DNA of 64,000 nucleotides from Reticulitermes speratus (Eukaryota; Arthropoda; Insecta; Blattodea; Rhinotermitidae): assembly GCA_021186555.1 (NCBI GenBank), contig JAJKFL010000005.1:4472321-4536320 (forward strand), given 5' to 3'. Within the stretch, counting starts at the first letter, position 1. The number at the start of each line of letters is the position of its first letter. The notes beneath the pieces are model-generated. The model saw only the letters and a list, made by a program, of their open reading frames with translations. It was not told the origin of the DNA and did no database searches. This document shows positions 11,650-21,792 of the stretch, one piece after another. The position numbers and the translations under genes were made by a program.

Positions 11650-11812
11650 TATACAGGGTGTACTAGGAGGAATGTACAATATTTCGGGAGACTCTTTCTT
11701 AGGTTAAATTACATCTATGTAACCAAACATACATATTTCCGACGTTCAGTGCTTATAGAGATAATGATGAGACAAATTTTAAAAAATGACAGCAGTTATA
11801 CATATATTAATT

Positions 11813-12067
11813 TTTTTTCCTATGGTTCAACAGCCCCTAGGGTGCCTAGACCTCCTCATTTCGAGGCTTCACGATCACACTCAGACACACCACAGTCGGT
11901 AGGACTCCTCTGGACGAGTGACCAGCCCGTCGCAGAGACCTCTACCTGACAACACACAACACTCACAACAGACAGACATCCATGCCCCCGGTGGGATTCG
12001 AACCCACGATCCAGCAAGCGAGCGGCCGCAGACCCACGCCTTAGACCGCGCGGCCACTGGGATCGGC
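11813..12067 (-). mobile_element. SINE family A, full length, 13-bp target-site duplication
   Basis: Complete reverse-oriented copy ending in the head GATCGGC. It is flanked by perfect direct repeats ACATATATTAATT at 11800-11812 and 12068-12080. The poly-T start is the reversed A tail. The short frames across it on both strands are SINE translations. Confidence 0.96.
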
Positions 12068-12180
12068 ACATATATTAATTATCAAATACATATTAAAAAA
12101 CGTGGAATTTGTAGACTCTGTCATATTAATACCTGTACTTGACATCTAATTAACATTTAAGTGACGTAAAGATATTAATT

Positions 12181-12391
12181 GCCGATCCCAGTAGCCGTGC
12201 GGTCTAAGGCATGGGTCTGTCTGTCTCTTGTGAGTGTTGTGTGTTGTCAGGTAGAGGTCTGTGCGACGGGCTGATCACTCGTCCAGAGGAGTCCTACCGA
12301 GTGTGGTGTGTCTGAGTGTGATCGTGAAGTATCGATGTTGAGGAGGCCCAGGCACCCGAAAACGGGCTGTTGAGCCATAGGAAAAAAAAAT
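12181..12391 (+). mobile_element. SINE family A with internal deletion of the B box
   Basis: Head GCCGATCCCAGTAGCCGTGC and a full body and tail, but the segment from the end of the A-box region to just before GTCTGTCTCTTG is absent. The breakpoint lies in a GTCT microhomology, so about 60 bp including the B box is lost. It is flanked by ATATTAATT at 12172-12180 and 12392-12400. Confidence 0.93.
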
Positions 12392-12401
12392 ATATTAATT
12401 G

Positions 12402-12661
12402 GCCGATCCCAGTGGCCGTGCGGTCTAAGGTGTGGGCCTACGGCCGCTCGCTTACTGGGATTGTGGGTTCGAATCCCGCCTAGGACATGGATGTCTGTCT
12501 CTTGAGGGTGTTGTGTGTTGTCAGGTAGAGGTCTCTGCGACGGGCTGGTCACTCGTCCAGAGGAGTCCTACCGAGTGTGGTGTGTCTGAAGTGTGTGATC
12601 GTGAAGCCTGGAAAAATGAGGAGTCCTAGGCCCCCCAGGGCTGTCGAGCCATAGAAAAAAA
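12402..12661 (+). mobile_element. SINE family A, full length, abutting the previous copy
   Basis: Full head with B box GGTTCGAATCCC and body. It shares the 9-bp ATATTAATT at 12392-12400 with the preceding SINE and has its own copy at 12662-12670, so three copies of the target word alternate with two SINEs. Confidence 0.94.
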
Positions 12662-12807
12662 ATATTAATTAATCTAGAAGAACTCTACTAGTTTAATAAA
12701 AATTATCCTTAGGTTTCCAAGCCTTTACATAGCACACTCCCCTCCGCATGGCTTGGCTTGGCTATCGGCTCAAGGACGGACCTGTGCAGTGTCCAGATAA
12801 CAAGAGC

Positions 12808-13022
12808 TCTTCACGCTTCTGAGGTGTTACACATCGTTGATTGGTAATTAGTTGCCGACATTTCGGGACATCCTATCGGTCACATCTTGAAGGGTCTAGC
12901 AGTCCGATCTTTGACTGCTTGCTGGACTTCTTCACCCTTGAAAGTGGGACGGATAGGTTGTCCCGAAACGTCGGTAATTAACCAATAAACCCTGCGTTAC
13001 ATCCCAGAAGCGAGAAGATCTC
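12808..13022. mobile_element. Hairpin family H element (imperfect palindrome)
   Basis: The left arm runs from GAGCTCTTCACGCTTCTGAG to TTGCCGACATTTCGGGACAT. The right arm is the inverted equivalent with TTGTCCCGAAACGTCGGTAA and ends near CCCAGAAGCGAGAAG. A central 60-bp spacer separates the arms. The GAAACGTCGG signature is shared with the other H copies. There is no coding capacity. Confidence 0.8.
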
Positions 13023-13209
13023 ATTTTACGACGGCATAAGCTTGAAATTGCAGATAACATGTCATGTTCGACAGGTACAACGTAGAATTACGTTTTTCTC
13101 TCGTCATTATCTACGTAACCGTTCAGCTTCGGCTACAAGTACGTTTGGTTATATCGATATAAGGAACTTTCTTCCGAATCATTGCACATTTCTCCCGGTA
13201 CACCCTGTA

Positions 13210-13940
13210 TAATAGAATTAATTTTCCAGTCATCAAAATTGTTAGACTATTAGAAGACGAAAGTGTAATAGGGTTGCTATATTATGATTCTGTACTGGCC
13301 TTGGTAATTGATTTGACAGCAGTTGCAAGCATTGTCACTCGAAATAACGAAATGAACAATTAACAAATTTTAATATAGGCTTTGTGTGGTTAATGGATCG
13401 CCTGTTAGAACATTTCCCATCCTCTGCAGTAACAGGTTGGTATTCCAGTTGTTTGAATAGCGTGTTTGTTCGCAAGTCTTTGTATTCAGGTTCCCATAAT
13501 TTCTCAGCAGACCTGTTTAACGCGAGGAGCATACATGCTCTCTAAAACACAAAAAACCTCGTCTATTCTCTTGAAAATACTTCGCTGTTGTTTTCTGGTT
13601 AAAAAATCTGAAATTTGGGCCATAAATAATCCCTCATGACAAATATTTCTTAATGACTATAGCAACTACTAACTCTCGTACAGGCATAGAATTTGAAGAA
13701 AAGCAAAGTGATATACCTATGCTCAGTAACTTGAGGAAGTTTCCATAATCCATCTACGTTACAAACACGGTGATTCTCGGGAAGTCTGTCACAATGGATG
13801 ATTCATTACACCGCACCTCTGTTGGGCTCAGTAGCGTGCATTGTCAGGCATTCTATAGTTGGATTAACTCGCGTGTAAAGTGACTCGTATGAATAAGCAT
13901 GCAGAGAGATATTTGAGTGAATCTGTTTTGGAGACAATCT
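13210..13940. other. Unassigned spacer
   Basis: No repeat or gene recognised. A 65-codon reverse frame at 13335-13532 lacks any identifiable domain. Confidence 0.4.
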
Positions 13941-13949
13941 CATTAATTC

Positions 13950-14402
13950 TGTAGTCTGTCTTACGACAGGTCCGTAGCCTCTTCCAAAGAGAGTTCTCCA
14001 CACAGTGCGATCTAGTGCTTCCTCTTTCAATTTCCAGTATCTTCTCTTTTCCTTAAGGTCATCCAGTAGCTGCTTACGTCTTCTCCCTCGTCTTCCCGTC
14101 CTTCCTTCTAACTTTCCTTCAATCACGTGTTTCAGAAGGTAGTTCCTACGCAAGATGTGACCAATCCAGTTAGCCTTTCTTCTTTTTATTGTATGTACGA
14201 TATTCCTCTCCTCCTTCACTCTGTGTAATACTTCTTCATTTCTCACACGATCGGTACAACTGATCTTCTCCATTCTTCTCCAGCACCACATTTCAAAACT
14301 TTCCAGATACTTCTGATCTACTTTCCGAAGTGTCCAATTTTCAGCACCATACAAAGCTACGCTCCAAATGTAGCAATCCGGAAACAGTTTATGAATATTC
14401 AA
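13950..14402 (-). pseudogene. LINE fragment, group L1
   Basis: The - strand reading includes CYIWSVALYGAENWTLRKVD, RRMEKISCTDRVRNEEVLHR and RRKANWIGHILRRN, then a basic stretch GRRGRRRKQLLDDLKEK, colinear with 8190-8660 and 24976-25610. It is a 3' portion of a non-LTR retrotransposon frame. The open part is longer than at 8190, but the reverse-transcriptase core is missing. Confidence 0.85.
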
Positions 14403-14599
14403 CATGTCATGTCTAAAATAAAGGAAATAAACTGCTTTGTCAGTGACAACCGATCATCTGCAGAAGAAAAAGCTGCCGAAACGTCGTGTGTGTTGGATAT
14501 ATTCCTGAAGTTCAAAATATTTAGCACAGTTTTAACGTAATGCACCGAGGACGCTGGCTGAATGCTAAGTCGTTACACTGCAGTTTGCGCGTATGCGTA

Positions 14600-15150
14600 T
14601 ATGGTTATGTGTGCCTCTCGGGGGCACCACTGTGTGTGCCTCTCAGGGGTACCATTAAGTGTGCCTCTCGGGAGCACCACTGTGTGTGCCTCTCGGGGTC
14701 ACCACTGTGCGTGTGCGTCTCGGGGGCACAACTGGTGTGTGCCTCTCAAGGGTACCATTAAGTGTGCTTCTCGGGGGCACCACTGTGTGTGCCTCTCGGG
14801 GGTACCATTAAGTGTGCGTCTCGGGGGCACCACTCTGTGTGCCTCTCGGGGTCACCACTGTGCGTGTGCGTTTCGGGGGCACAACTGTGTTTTTCTGTCG
14901 GAGACACCGCTATGTGTGTCTCTCAGGGGCACCACTGTGCGTGTGCGTCTCGGGGGCACAACTGTGTGTTTCTGTCGGAGACACCGCTATGTGTGTCTCT
15001 CAGGGGCACCACTGTGCGTGTGCGTCTCGGGGGCACAACCGTGTGTTTCTGTCGGGGACACTGCTATGTGTGCCTCTCGGGGTTACCATTATGTGTGCCT
15101 CTCGGGGGCACCACTGTGTGTGTGTGTGTGTGTGTGTGTGCCTGTCGGGG
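14600..15150. repeat. Tandem array, about 25-bp unit with 75-bp higher-order repeat
   Basis: The unit resembles TGTGCCTCTCGGGGGCACCA plus CTGTG. From about 14895 to 15070 a 75-bp group containing TCTGTCGGAGACACCGCTAT recurs. It ends in a (GT)n run near 15117-15140. All three + frames are open and look cysteine-rich, a consequence of the repeat; I do not call a cysteine-rich peptide. Confidence 0.93.
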
Positions 15151-15159
15151 CCACCAGCT

Positions 15160-15754
15160 CTTCTGATTGCAGTAGACATTGTTCACATCTCCCCTTCTAG
15201 GTATATACTAGGTTAATACTGCTAAATACGCCCCATTGCTTCTTCTGTACATTCTCAGTCCGTCTTGCATAATCTCCTGTCATTTCTTTGGAGCCTTAAA
15301 AGAGGTGATTTTGTAAAATGTTGGTGTAGGTTTTTCCTGTATACAAAATCCATCATTTCTGCAACCACTTATGCTTTCTGGTCCACCACTGTGACCTTCA
15401 TTCCGTGTGTCCTGGCCTTGGTCCGTCGTTGTGGTCTGCTAAATTTCGCATAGTCCTTTACGACTTGACTTTTAATTATGCCAAATTCTCTCTCACTGTC
15501 GTACGTACGTAGCTAGTGTAACTGCAGTCTCACCGCTCTCAGTCAAGTCAACACACGTTTGTGGCCCCAGTCACATCCGGACCTCACCTAGCGTGTCGCT
15601 GCAGTCGACAGTGATTACAGGCAAACGTTCTCCTCTTTGAAAATAAAAATTACCTCTTTACGAAATTCAGCATCGTTAAATTTGTAACTGCAACACATAT
15701 ATTGGATCGGTCATAAATTATCGATCAGTATCTTAAAACGGGCCTGAACTGAAA
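15160..15754. other. Unassigned spacer
   Basis: No gene or repeat recognised. A 62-codon + frame at 15265-15453 is not supported by any motif. Confidence 0.4.
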
Positions 15755-15945
15755 TGACTCCAACTCCTGAACTAGATATGACTCCCTGAACTAGATATGA
15801 CTCCCGAACTAGATATGACTCCCTGAACTAGATATGACTTCCTGAACTAGATATGATTTCCTGAACTAGATATGACTCCCTGAACTAGATATGACTCCCT
15901 GAACTAGATATGACTCCCTGAACTAGATATGACTCCCTGAACTCC
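15755..15945. repeat. Tandem array, 19-bp unit, about 10 copies
   Basis: Unit CTGAACTAGATATGACTCC with minor T/C changes and a 2-bp deletion in one copy. Confidence 0.95.
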
Positions 15946-16554
15946 ATATAGTTTCGGTATAGCAATGCAATGTCAGATGGATAATTCCTTTGCTGTATTG
16001 ATTCTCTGAATACTGTGACAACGGCCAGTTAGGGTAGACATGCCCAATGTCTAATGTATACATTATATACACGACGTTTCGGAAGCTTACACTTATTCCT
16101 TCAACAGGTAACGGTAAATGGATTGTCGGATTTTACGTTTTGTTTAAATGGTACAGGTAAACGTGTTACGAATATGGGAATAACTGTCTAATATAGCAGT
16201 CGTATTTAGTTCGAAGAAATTATGAAATACCAATAATAAAAATATAAAATAATCTCAAAAAGTATAAAAAACATGAAAATTTATTTCATAAATTACAAAC
16301 ACCTTTCGAAGCATAAAATATAATAATGACTGAAGTAGAGCTTCATGCCATAAAGCAAAAAACAATCAACTTTACTTAATGAAAAACAGAACTTGACTGA
16401 GCTCAGATTGTTCTGCACAACAGCGGGAGAGTGGGGGGAGTTGACTGGCAAGCCACGTACACTCATCCCGATTCGTCGGAATTAGTCACGAAACTTGAAA
16501 CATTTGTATTAACACAGTGCAGACTAGTGTGACCTTACTAATGTCTCAGTGATA
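15946..16554. other. Spacer with one hammerhead-like remnant
   Basis: Mostly unassigned. Near 16072-16112 the sequence CGACGTTTCGGAAGC followed by CCTTCAACAGG gives, on the - strand, TTGAAGG, a hairpin, then CCGAAACGTCG. This is the signature shared with the H family and is probably a short remnant. Confidence 0.4.
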
Positions 16555-16630
16555 CAGGGTGGCGAACAGCCGACTGACACATTTAATACTATCGTGTGCA
16601 AAATGTGCCAGTCTCTTCTGCGCCGCCCTG
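16555..16630. mobile_element. Hairpin MITE, 76 bp, TA-flanked
   Basis: The left end CAGGGTGGCG and right end CGCCGCCCTG are inverted. The arms pair imperfectly across most of the length (GACTGACACA with TGTGCCAGTC). TA lies at 16553-16554 and 16631-16632. Confidence 0.7.
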
Positions 16631-16639
16631 TATTGTGTG

Positions 16640-16775
16640 TAGATCTTCAGGACCGAGTTTTATCCGAGTGGGACGAAAAACGTAGAAAATATGTAAAATA
16701 ATAATTAAATAATAAAATATAATAAAAATAATGAAATAAAATAAAATAATAAAATAAAAAATAAGTAAAATGTGG
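16640..16775. repeat. AT-rich low-complexity tract
   Basis: AATAAAATA-type repeats dominate from about 16685 to 16770. Nothing else is visible. Confidence 0.85.
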
Positions 16776-16875
16776 CTTTCACTGCACCGATTTTTACGAA
16801 ACTTGGTCTCACACACCGGCATTAGTTGTAGTTCCGATATACCGAATTCCACCAGAAACGGTAAAGAAATAACGA

Positions 16876-17134
16876 TTTTTTTTCCAAAGCGCAACAGCCC
16901 CTTGGGTGCCTAGGCCGCCTCATTTTTCGAGGCTTCACGATCACACTTTTAGACACACCACAATCGGTAAGACTCCTCTGGATGAGTGATCGGCCGAAGG
17001 CAAAGACTTCTACCTGACAACACACAACATTCACAACAGACAGACATCCATGCCTCCGGCGGGATTCGAACCCGCAATCCCAGCAAGCGAGCGGCCGAAG
17101 ACCCACGCCTTAGACCGCACGGCCACTGAGATAA
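16876..17134 (-). mobile_element. SINE family A, full length
   Basis: A poly-T start, body and tRNA-like head read on the - strand, with B box GGGTTCGAATCCCGCC near 17060-17075. No clear flanking duplication is visible, so it is probably an older insertion. Confidence 0.92.
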
Positions 17135-17174
17135 GTAAGGCTATCACGGGTAGAAATTTATTTACACAATGCGT

Positions 17175-17328
17175 GACTTCAGGCTTCCGCCGCAGTGTAA
17201 ATGAGATCTTCGATCTTCCAGGATGTGACGCAGCGTAGATTGATAGTTACAGACTTTCCTGGACGACCTATCGATCTTATCTTCAAGGCTCAAGCAGTTC
17301 TTCTGGCACTGCTTGAGCCTTGACCCGC
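17175..17328. mobile_element. Hairpin family H, degenerate half
   Basis: It begins TTCAGGCTTCCGCCGCAGTG, then GACGCAGCGTAGATTGATAG, GGACGACCTATCGATC and ATCTTCAAGGCTCAAGCAG, the order of an H left arm. Only a short palindrome around GCAGTTC...TGCTTGAGCC remains of the second arm. Confidence 0.65.
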
Positions 17329-17336
17329 ATTTTTTA

Positions 17337-17500
17337 GAAACCGAAGTTTCGTCATCATGTTCCTGTACCATATGAATCCAGTCAAGAACCTTCCCTCTTA
17401 TTTATTTCAGATGTATTTTAATATTATTCTTCCATCCACGCCTAGGTCTACCAATCTATCTTATTCCTTCAGGTTTTCCAGCGAAAAGCTAATACTTTAC
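17337..17500 (-). mobile_element. LINE fragment, group L2
   Basis: It matches the 51312-51790 copy in reverse: GAAACCGAAGTTTCGTCATC, then ATTTTAATATTATTCTTCCA and CACGCCTAGGTCTACCA. Short and decayed. Confidence 0.6.
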
Positions 17501-17604
17501 CAAGGTATTGCTCCTTTCCTTAAGTTAGGATTTTAATTTTACTTCATATATCAAATCCCAATACCGAAAACCCGAGAAAATCATGCCTGTTTGCAGGCCT
17601 CCAC

Positions 17605-17832
17605 CGCGACGTAGATGAGATCTGCGCTTTTCTGAAATATTACGCAGCGTTGAGTGGTAGTTCTGTACCGACGTTTCGGGACAACATATCTTTCCCATCT
17701 TCAAGAGTCACGGAGTCCAAAAAGAAATCCTTTCTTCTTGGACTCCGTGACTCTTGAAGATGGAGAAGTCTCGAAACGTCGGTACAGAACTACCATTCAG
17801 CGCTGCATAACATCCCAGAAGAGCGTAGATTT
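17605..17832. mobile_element. Hairpin family H, both arms
   Basis: The left arm GCGCTTTTCTGAAATATTAC...GTACCGACGTTTCGGGACAA and the right arm ...CTCGAAACGTCGGTACAGAA...CATCCCAGAAGAGCG are inverted. A central perfect hairpin is formed by CACGGAGTCCAA and TTGGACTCCGTG. On the + strand near 17753-17782 the order CTTGAAGATGG...CGAAACGTC is seen. Confidence 0.85.
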
Positions 17833-17837
17833 AATCC

Positions 17838-18295
17838 GAGAAAATCAGCCACAATAAAACGAGACATGTTTTCTTTTACAATATGTTTATCAGTGAAATA
17901 AATAATCGAATTTTAGAAGTCGTCTCCCAAACGAGATCCGTCGTCCTTTTGACGCTATTAAAACCAGTTGCAGCACGAGATGTCTCATTGAGCTAACCAG
18001 AAGCAATGAGACCAGCTGGCCAGGCCGTCGTATTCGTAACTTTAAGAAGTTCCGTCCCCAGTCAGCGATATGTTTGCCTGTGCATTGTGACTAAACCTGT
18101 CTCGTTGTACGTGTTCAAGATAAGTTACGATTGGGTTCCTGAAATGCCTGGCAGTGTCTGTGCTTTGAAAGCGCGCCCTAAAAATAAGAAAGACACGGCT
18201 AAATACTTCCGGCTTAAGGTAATATTTACCGTTGGTTTGTTAATGGGCAATGTTAATGCTTCGAAGTTACTCTACTTTAAATGTAATCTGTGGTC
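17838..18295. other. Unassigned spacer
   Basis: A 101-codon + frame at 18006-18311 runs into the SINE multimer and shows no domain. No gene is called. Confidence 0.4.
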
Positions 18296-18813
18296 TTTTT
18301 GTACTGTTTAAATCCTTTTCGTCCTTCATGTCACTTTACGTTTCATGCTACCGTCCTTACAACAAACACAACACAAACCTCCATGCCCCGGTGGGATATT
18401 TTTTTTTTTGTCCGGGGTTTTTCCCCTTTGATCCATTTTTGTACTGTTTAAATCCTTTTCGTCCTTCATGTCACTTTACGTTTCATGCTACCGTCCTTAC
18501 AACAAACACAACACAAACCTCCATGCCCCCGGTGGGATATTTTTTTTTTGTCCGGGGTTTTTCCCCTTTGATCCATTTTTGTACTGTTTAAATCCTTTTC
18601 GTCCTTCATGTCACTTTACGTTTCATGCTACCGTCCTTACAACAAACACAACACAAACCTCCATGCCCCCGGTGGGATATTTTTTTTTTGTCCGGGGTTT
18701 TTCCCCTTTGATCCATTTTTGTACTGTTTAAATCCTTTCGTCCTTCATGTCACTTTACGTTTCATGCTACCGTCCTTATACAACAAACACAACACAAACA
18801 TCCATGCCCCCGG

Positions 18814-18845
<32 letters not shown>

Positions 18846-19046
18846 GCCTGTCCGGGGTTTTCCCCCTTTGATCCATTTTTGTACTGTTTAATCCTTTCGT
18901 CCTTCATGTCACTTTACGTTCCGTGCTACCGTCCTTACAACTAACACAACACAAACATCCATGCCCCCGGTGGGATTCGAACCCACGATCCCAGTAAGCG
19001 AGCGGCCGAAGACCCACGCCTTAGACCGCGCGGCTACTGGGATCGG
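18296..19046 (-). mobile_element. Chimeric multimeric SINE (left arm copy)
   Basis: On the - strand: a family A-type tRNA-like head (18961-19046) followed by a body unlike the standard family A body, containing GTAAGGACGGTAGCAC and GTAAAGTGACATGAAGGACG, then poly-A, then further copies of the body. Each junction is poly-A followed by TATCCCACCGGGGGCATGGA, a piece of the head just 3' of the B box. The period is about 140 bp and there are five body cores, the outermost truncated at 18296. Confidence 0.85.
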
Positions 19047-19258
19047 CCATAGAATTTGTTAGTCTGTACTTAATTACATCCCACCTTAAGCTTCAATTAG
19101 ATACAATTTTAGTAGTGATGTGTAAATTGTGTGTCTAATGAAACGCTGTATTAAAACTAGACTGAAGGCACCTTTGATTGCCAGGATTATGTGCATTGAC
19201 GTCTTAAGTGTGACACAAGAATGAGCGCAGAGAACAATTACATTTAAAGTAACCTTGA

Positions 19259-19545
19259 TTTCAGGCTTCCGCCGCGATGTTGATGTAATCTGTGGTATTT
19301 TAGGTGATAACACGGCGTCGTGAGGTAATTATTTATATTTATAATTATAAATAATTACCTCACGACGCCGCGTAATCACCCAAAAGACCACAGATGTTGA
19401 TGTAATCTGTGGCCTTTTGGGTGATTACACGGCGTCGTGAGGTAATTATTTATAATTATAAATATAAATAATTACCTCACGACGCCGTGTTATCACCTAA
19501 TAATACCACAGATTATCATCAAAAATCGCGGCGGAAGCCTGAAAT
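19259..19545. mobile_element. Paired hairpin H elements at the palindrome centre
   Basis: Two adjacent hairpins share the arm CACGGCGTCGTGAGGTAATT with AATTACCTCACGACGCCG, joined by short AT loops, and are themselves mutually inverted about 19396. Outer segments TTTCAGGCTTCCGCCGCGAT at both sides identify the H family. The GTTTCGGGACAAC core found in other H copies is deleted here. Confidence 0.88.
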
Positions 19546-19753
19546 CAAGGTTACTTTAAATGTAATTGTTCTCTGCGCTCATTCTTGTGTCACACTTAAG
19601 ACGTCAATGCACATAATCCTGGCAATCTAGGTGCCTTCAGTCTAGTTTTAATACAGCGTTTCATTAGACACACAATTTACACATCACTACTAAAATTGTA
19701 TCTAATTGAAGCTTAAGGTGGGATGTAATTAAGTACAGACTAACAAATTCTAT

Positions 19754-19956
19754 GGCCGATCCCAGTAGCCGCGCGGTCTAAGGCGTGGGTCTTCGGCCGC
19801 TCGCTTACTGGGATCGTGGGTTCGAATCCCACCGGGGGCATGGATGTTTGTGTTGTGTTAGTTGTAAGGACGGTAGCACGGAACGTAAAGTGACATGAAG
19901 GACGAAAGGATTAAACAGTACAAAAATGGATCAAAGGGGGAAAACCCCGGACAGGC

Positions 19957-19987
<31 letters not shown>

Positions 19988-20604
19988 ACCGGGGGCATGG
20001 ATGTTTGTGTTGTGTTTGTTGTAAGGACGGTAGCATGAAACGTAAAGTGACATGAAGGACGAAAGGATTTAAACAGTACAAAAATGGATCAAAGGGGAAA
20101 AACCCCGGACAAAAAAAAAATATCCCACCGGGGGCATGGAGGTTTGTGTTGTGTTTGTTGTAAGGACGGTAGCATGAAACGTAAAGTGACATGAAGGACG
20201 AAAAGGATTTAAACAGTACAAAAATGGATCAAAGGGGAAAAACCCCGGACAAAAAAAAAAATATCCCACCGGGGGCATGGAGGTTTGTGTTGTGTTTGTT
20301 GTAAGGACGGTAGCATGAAACGTAAAGTGACATGAAGGACGAAAAGGATTTAAACAGTACAAAAATGGATCAAAGGGGAAAAAACCCCGGACAAAAAAAA
20401 AATATCCCACCGGGGGCATGGATGTCTGTCTCTTGTGAGTGTTGTGTGTTGTCTGGTAGAGGTCTCTGCGACGGGCTGGTCCTTCGTCCAGAGGAGTCCT
20501 ACCGATTGTGGTGTGTCTAAAGTGTGTGTGATCGTGAAGCCTCGAAAAATGAGGAGGCCTAGGCACCCGAAAAGGGGCTGTTGAGCCATAGGAAAAAAAA
20601 AAGA
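19754..20604 (+). mobile_element. Chimeric multimeric SINE with standard family A tail (right arm copy)
   Basis: Head at 19754-19840 with B box GGTTCGAATCCC, then four consecutive copies of the alternative body, each ending in poly-A and a TATCCCACCGGGGGCATGG joint. At 20418 it switches into the usual family A body (GATGTCTGTCTCTTGTGAGT) and tail, ending in poly-A near 20600. The whole behaves as one SINE into which a second SINE body has been multiplied. Confidence 0.88.
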
Positions 20605-21531
20605 AACACATTCGTGCTTCAGAAGTGAATAGTCTGTTAGGTGGTCTAGAATTTTAATGCTGTGTTTGCGAGAGTTTTGGAGCATGCAAATAAATTCCAC
20701 ATTTTCGTACCCTATTTTTGAGGTCATCGATCCGGGTGGAACTAAATATAAGATATATTTAGGCGTGTATCAGGATAACAGGATATTCCTTTCCCAAAAG
20801 ACAGACTGAAGTATTATATCTTTTTTTCCCCCTGTTCTTCCTGTGAATAAGGAAATAAGCCACTGATTGTAAAGAGGCAGATCTCATGTACAGGTGAGGA
20901 ATTTGGAATTTCATCATCCTTGTCAGGCCCGTCTGTCTTAACGCACTCCGTTAGATCTTTAAGTCATGAAAATCCGCAGTTCCGTTCTACCACTGTTTTC
21001 AAGAAGACGCCTGAAAGCAGTCGGTTTCCATATTAAAACATTTAAACGCAAAATCCCATCTTATTATCCATCTACGTTTCCCCATCTTTTTATGAGTACT
21101 TTCAAGATGTGCTGCACCAGCTCCTTCTTATTAAATTTTCCTTCATGTTCGTAGCTGATATATTCTTATATTCCTTTCGTCCTGTGATTTCTTAACGCCC
21201 TCATAAGCTTCAATAACAAGTGCTTTAATTAAACTGTGCATTTAATTAGTAGATATATTATAAAGCATATTATAATATTGTTGAAAAATCAGTTTTAGCA
21301 TCTGTTCCCTTTATGTATCTTTAAAGAGTATTTCGGAAATGTGTTTAAAACAAGTGATAGGCACAAGTGACGTTTTGGATTTTAATTTGTCGGGTAACTG
21401 GTTCGAATACCGACTGTGTCACTGAAATTTAGGCTATACATTACTAGAACACTAACGCTATTTAATCGTTGAATTACTAGTTAATCATTTAAAACACAGC
21501 AATGTCGTCTGAAAGTCTGAAGGCATGACAG
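20605..21531. other. Unassigned spacer
   Basis: No repeat, RNA or credible coding region was seen. A + frame of 62 codons at 20966-21154 has no support. Confidence 0.4.
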
Positions 21532-21541
21532 TAATTGAATA

Positions 21542-21792
21542 GGCCTCCCATCGCGGAGGTACGGGTTCGATCCCGGGTCAGTCCATGTAGGATTTGTGGT
21601 GGACAGATTGGCACTGTGACAGGTTTCTCCCCGAGTACTTCGGTTTTTTCCCTGTCAATTTCATTCCACTGGTGCTCCATTACTTGGAAAAATAAAAAAA
21701 ACTAATCATCTTTATCACAGGGTTGCAAAATAAGCCTCAAGGCTGCAGTGCGTCCGTAGCTTCTGCTGCGGGGCCCTTCACCACAAAAAAAA
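21542..21792 (+). mobile_element. SINE family B, 10-bp target-site duplication
   Basis: Starts at GGCCTCCCATCGCGG, has B box GGGTTCGATCCCGGG near 21563-21577, and ends GGGGCCCTTCACCAC plus poly-A. It is flanked by TAATTGAATA at 21532-21541 and 21793-21802. It is colinear with 2201-2455 on the opposite strand. The A-box half of the tRNA-like head appears 5' truncated. Confidence 0.93.

Larger units (their letters stand above)
11654..13207. mobile_element. Tc1-like non-autonomous element hosting later insertions
   Basis: The left terminus CAGGGTGTACTAGGAGGAAT at 11654 and the right terminus ending ATTTCTCCCGGTACACCCTG at 13207 are imperfect inverted repeats of about 50 bp. TA lies immediately outside both ends (11652-11653 and 13208-13209), the Tc1/mariner-type duplication. 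Three family A SINEs and one hairpin H element lie inside, and no transposase is visible. Without the insertions the element would be well under 1 kb. Confidence 0.8.
18296..20410. repeat. Palindrome of about 2.1 kb (inverted duplication)
   Basis: The left arm 18296-19396 and right arm 19397-20410 are reverse complements. Unique-looking arm sequence at 19047-19258 and 19540-19753 is almost identical, with only small indels visible by eye. Both arms carry the same SINE multimer outside it. The arms differ in number of 140-bp units (five body cores left, four right) and in poly-A length. The outer left edge is a partial unit, while the outer right edge continues into a normal family A SINE tail. 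Confidence 0.92.

Noticed and set aside
14540-15216. Cysteine-rich peptides resembling secreted or toxin-like repeats
   Set aside because: Three overlapping forward frames look equally cysteine-rich because the 25-bp unit contains TGTGTGCC. No signal peptide or splice context.
20888-20900. Splice donor-like ACAGGTGAGG
   Set aside because: No acceptor or open exon of any length precedes it.
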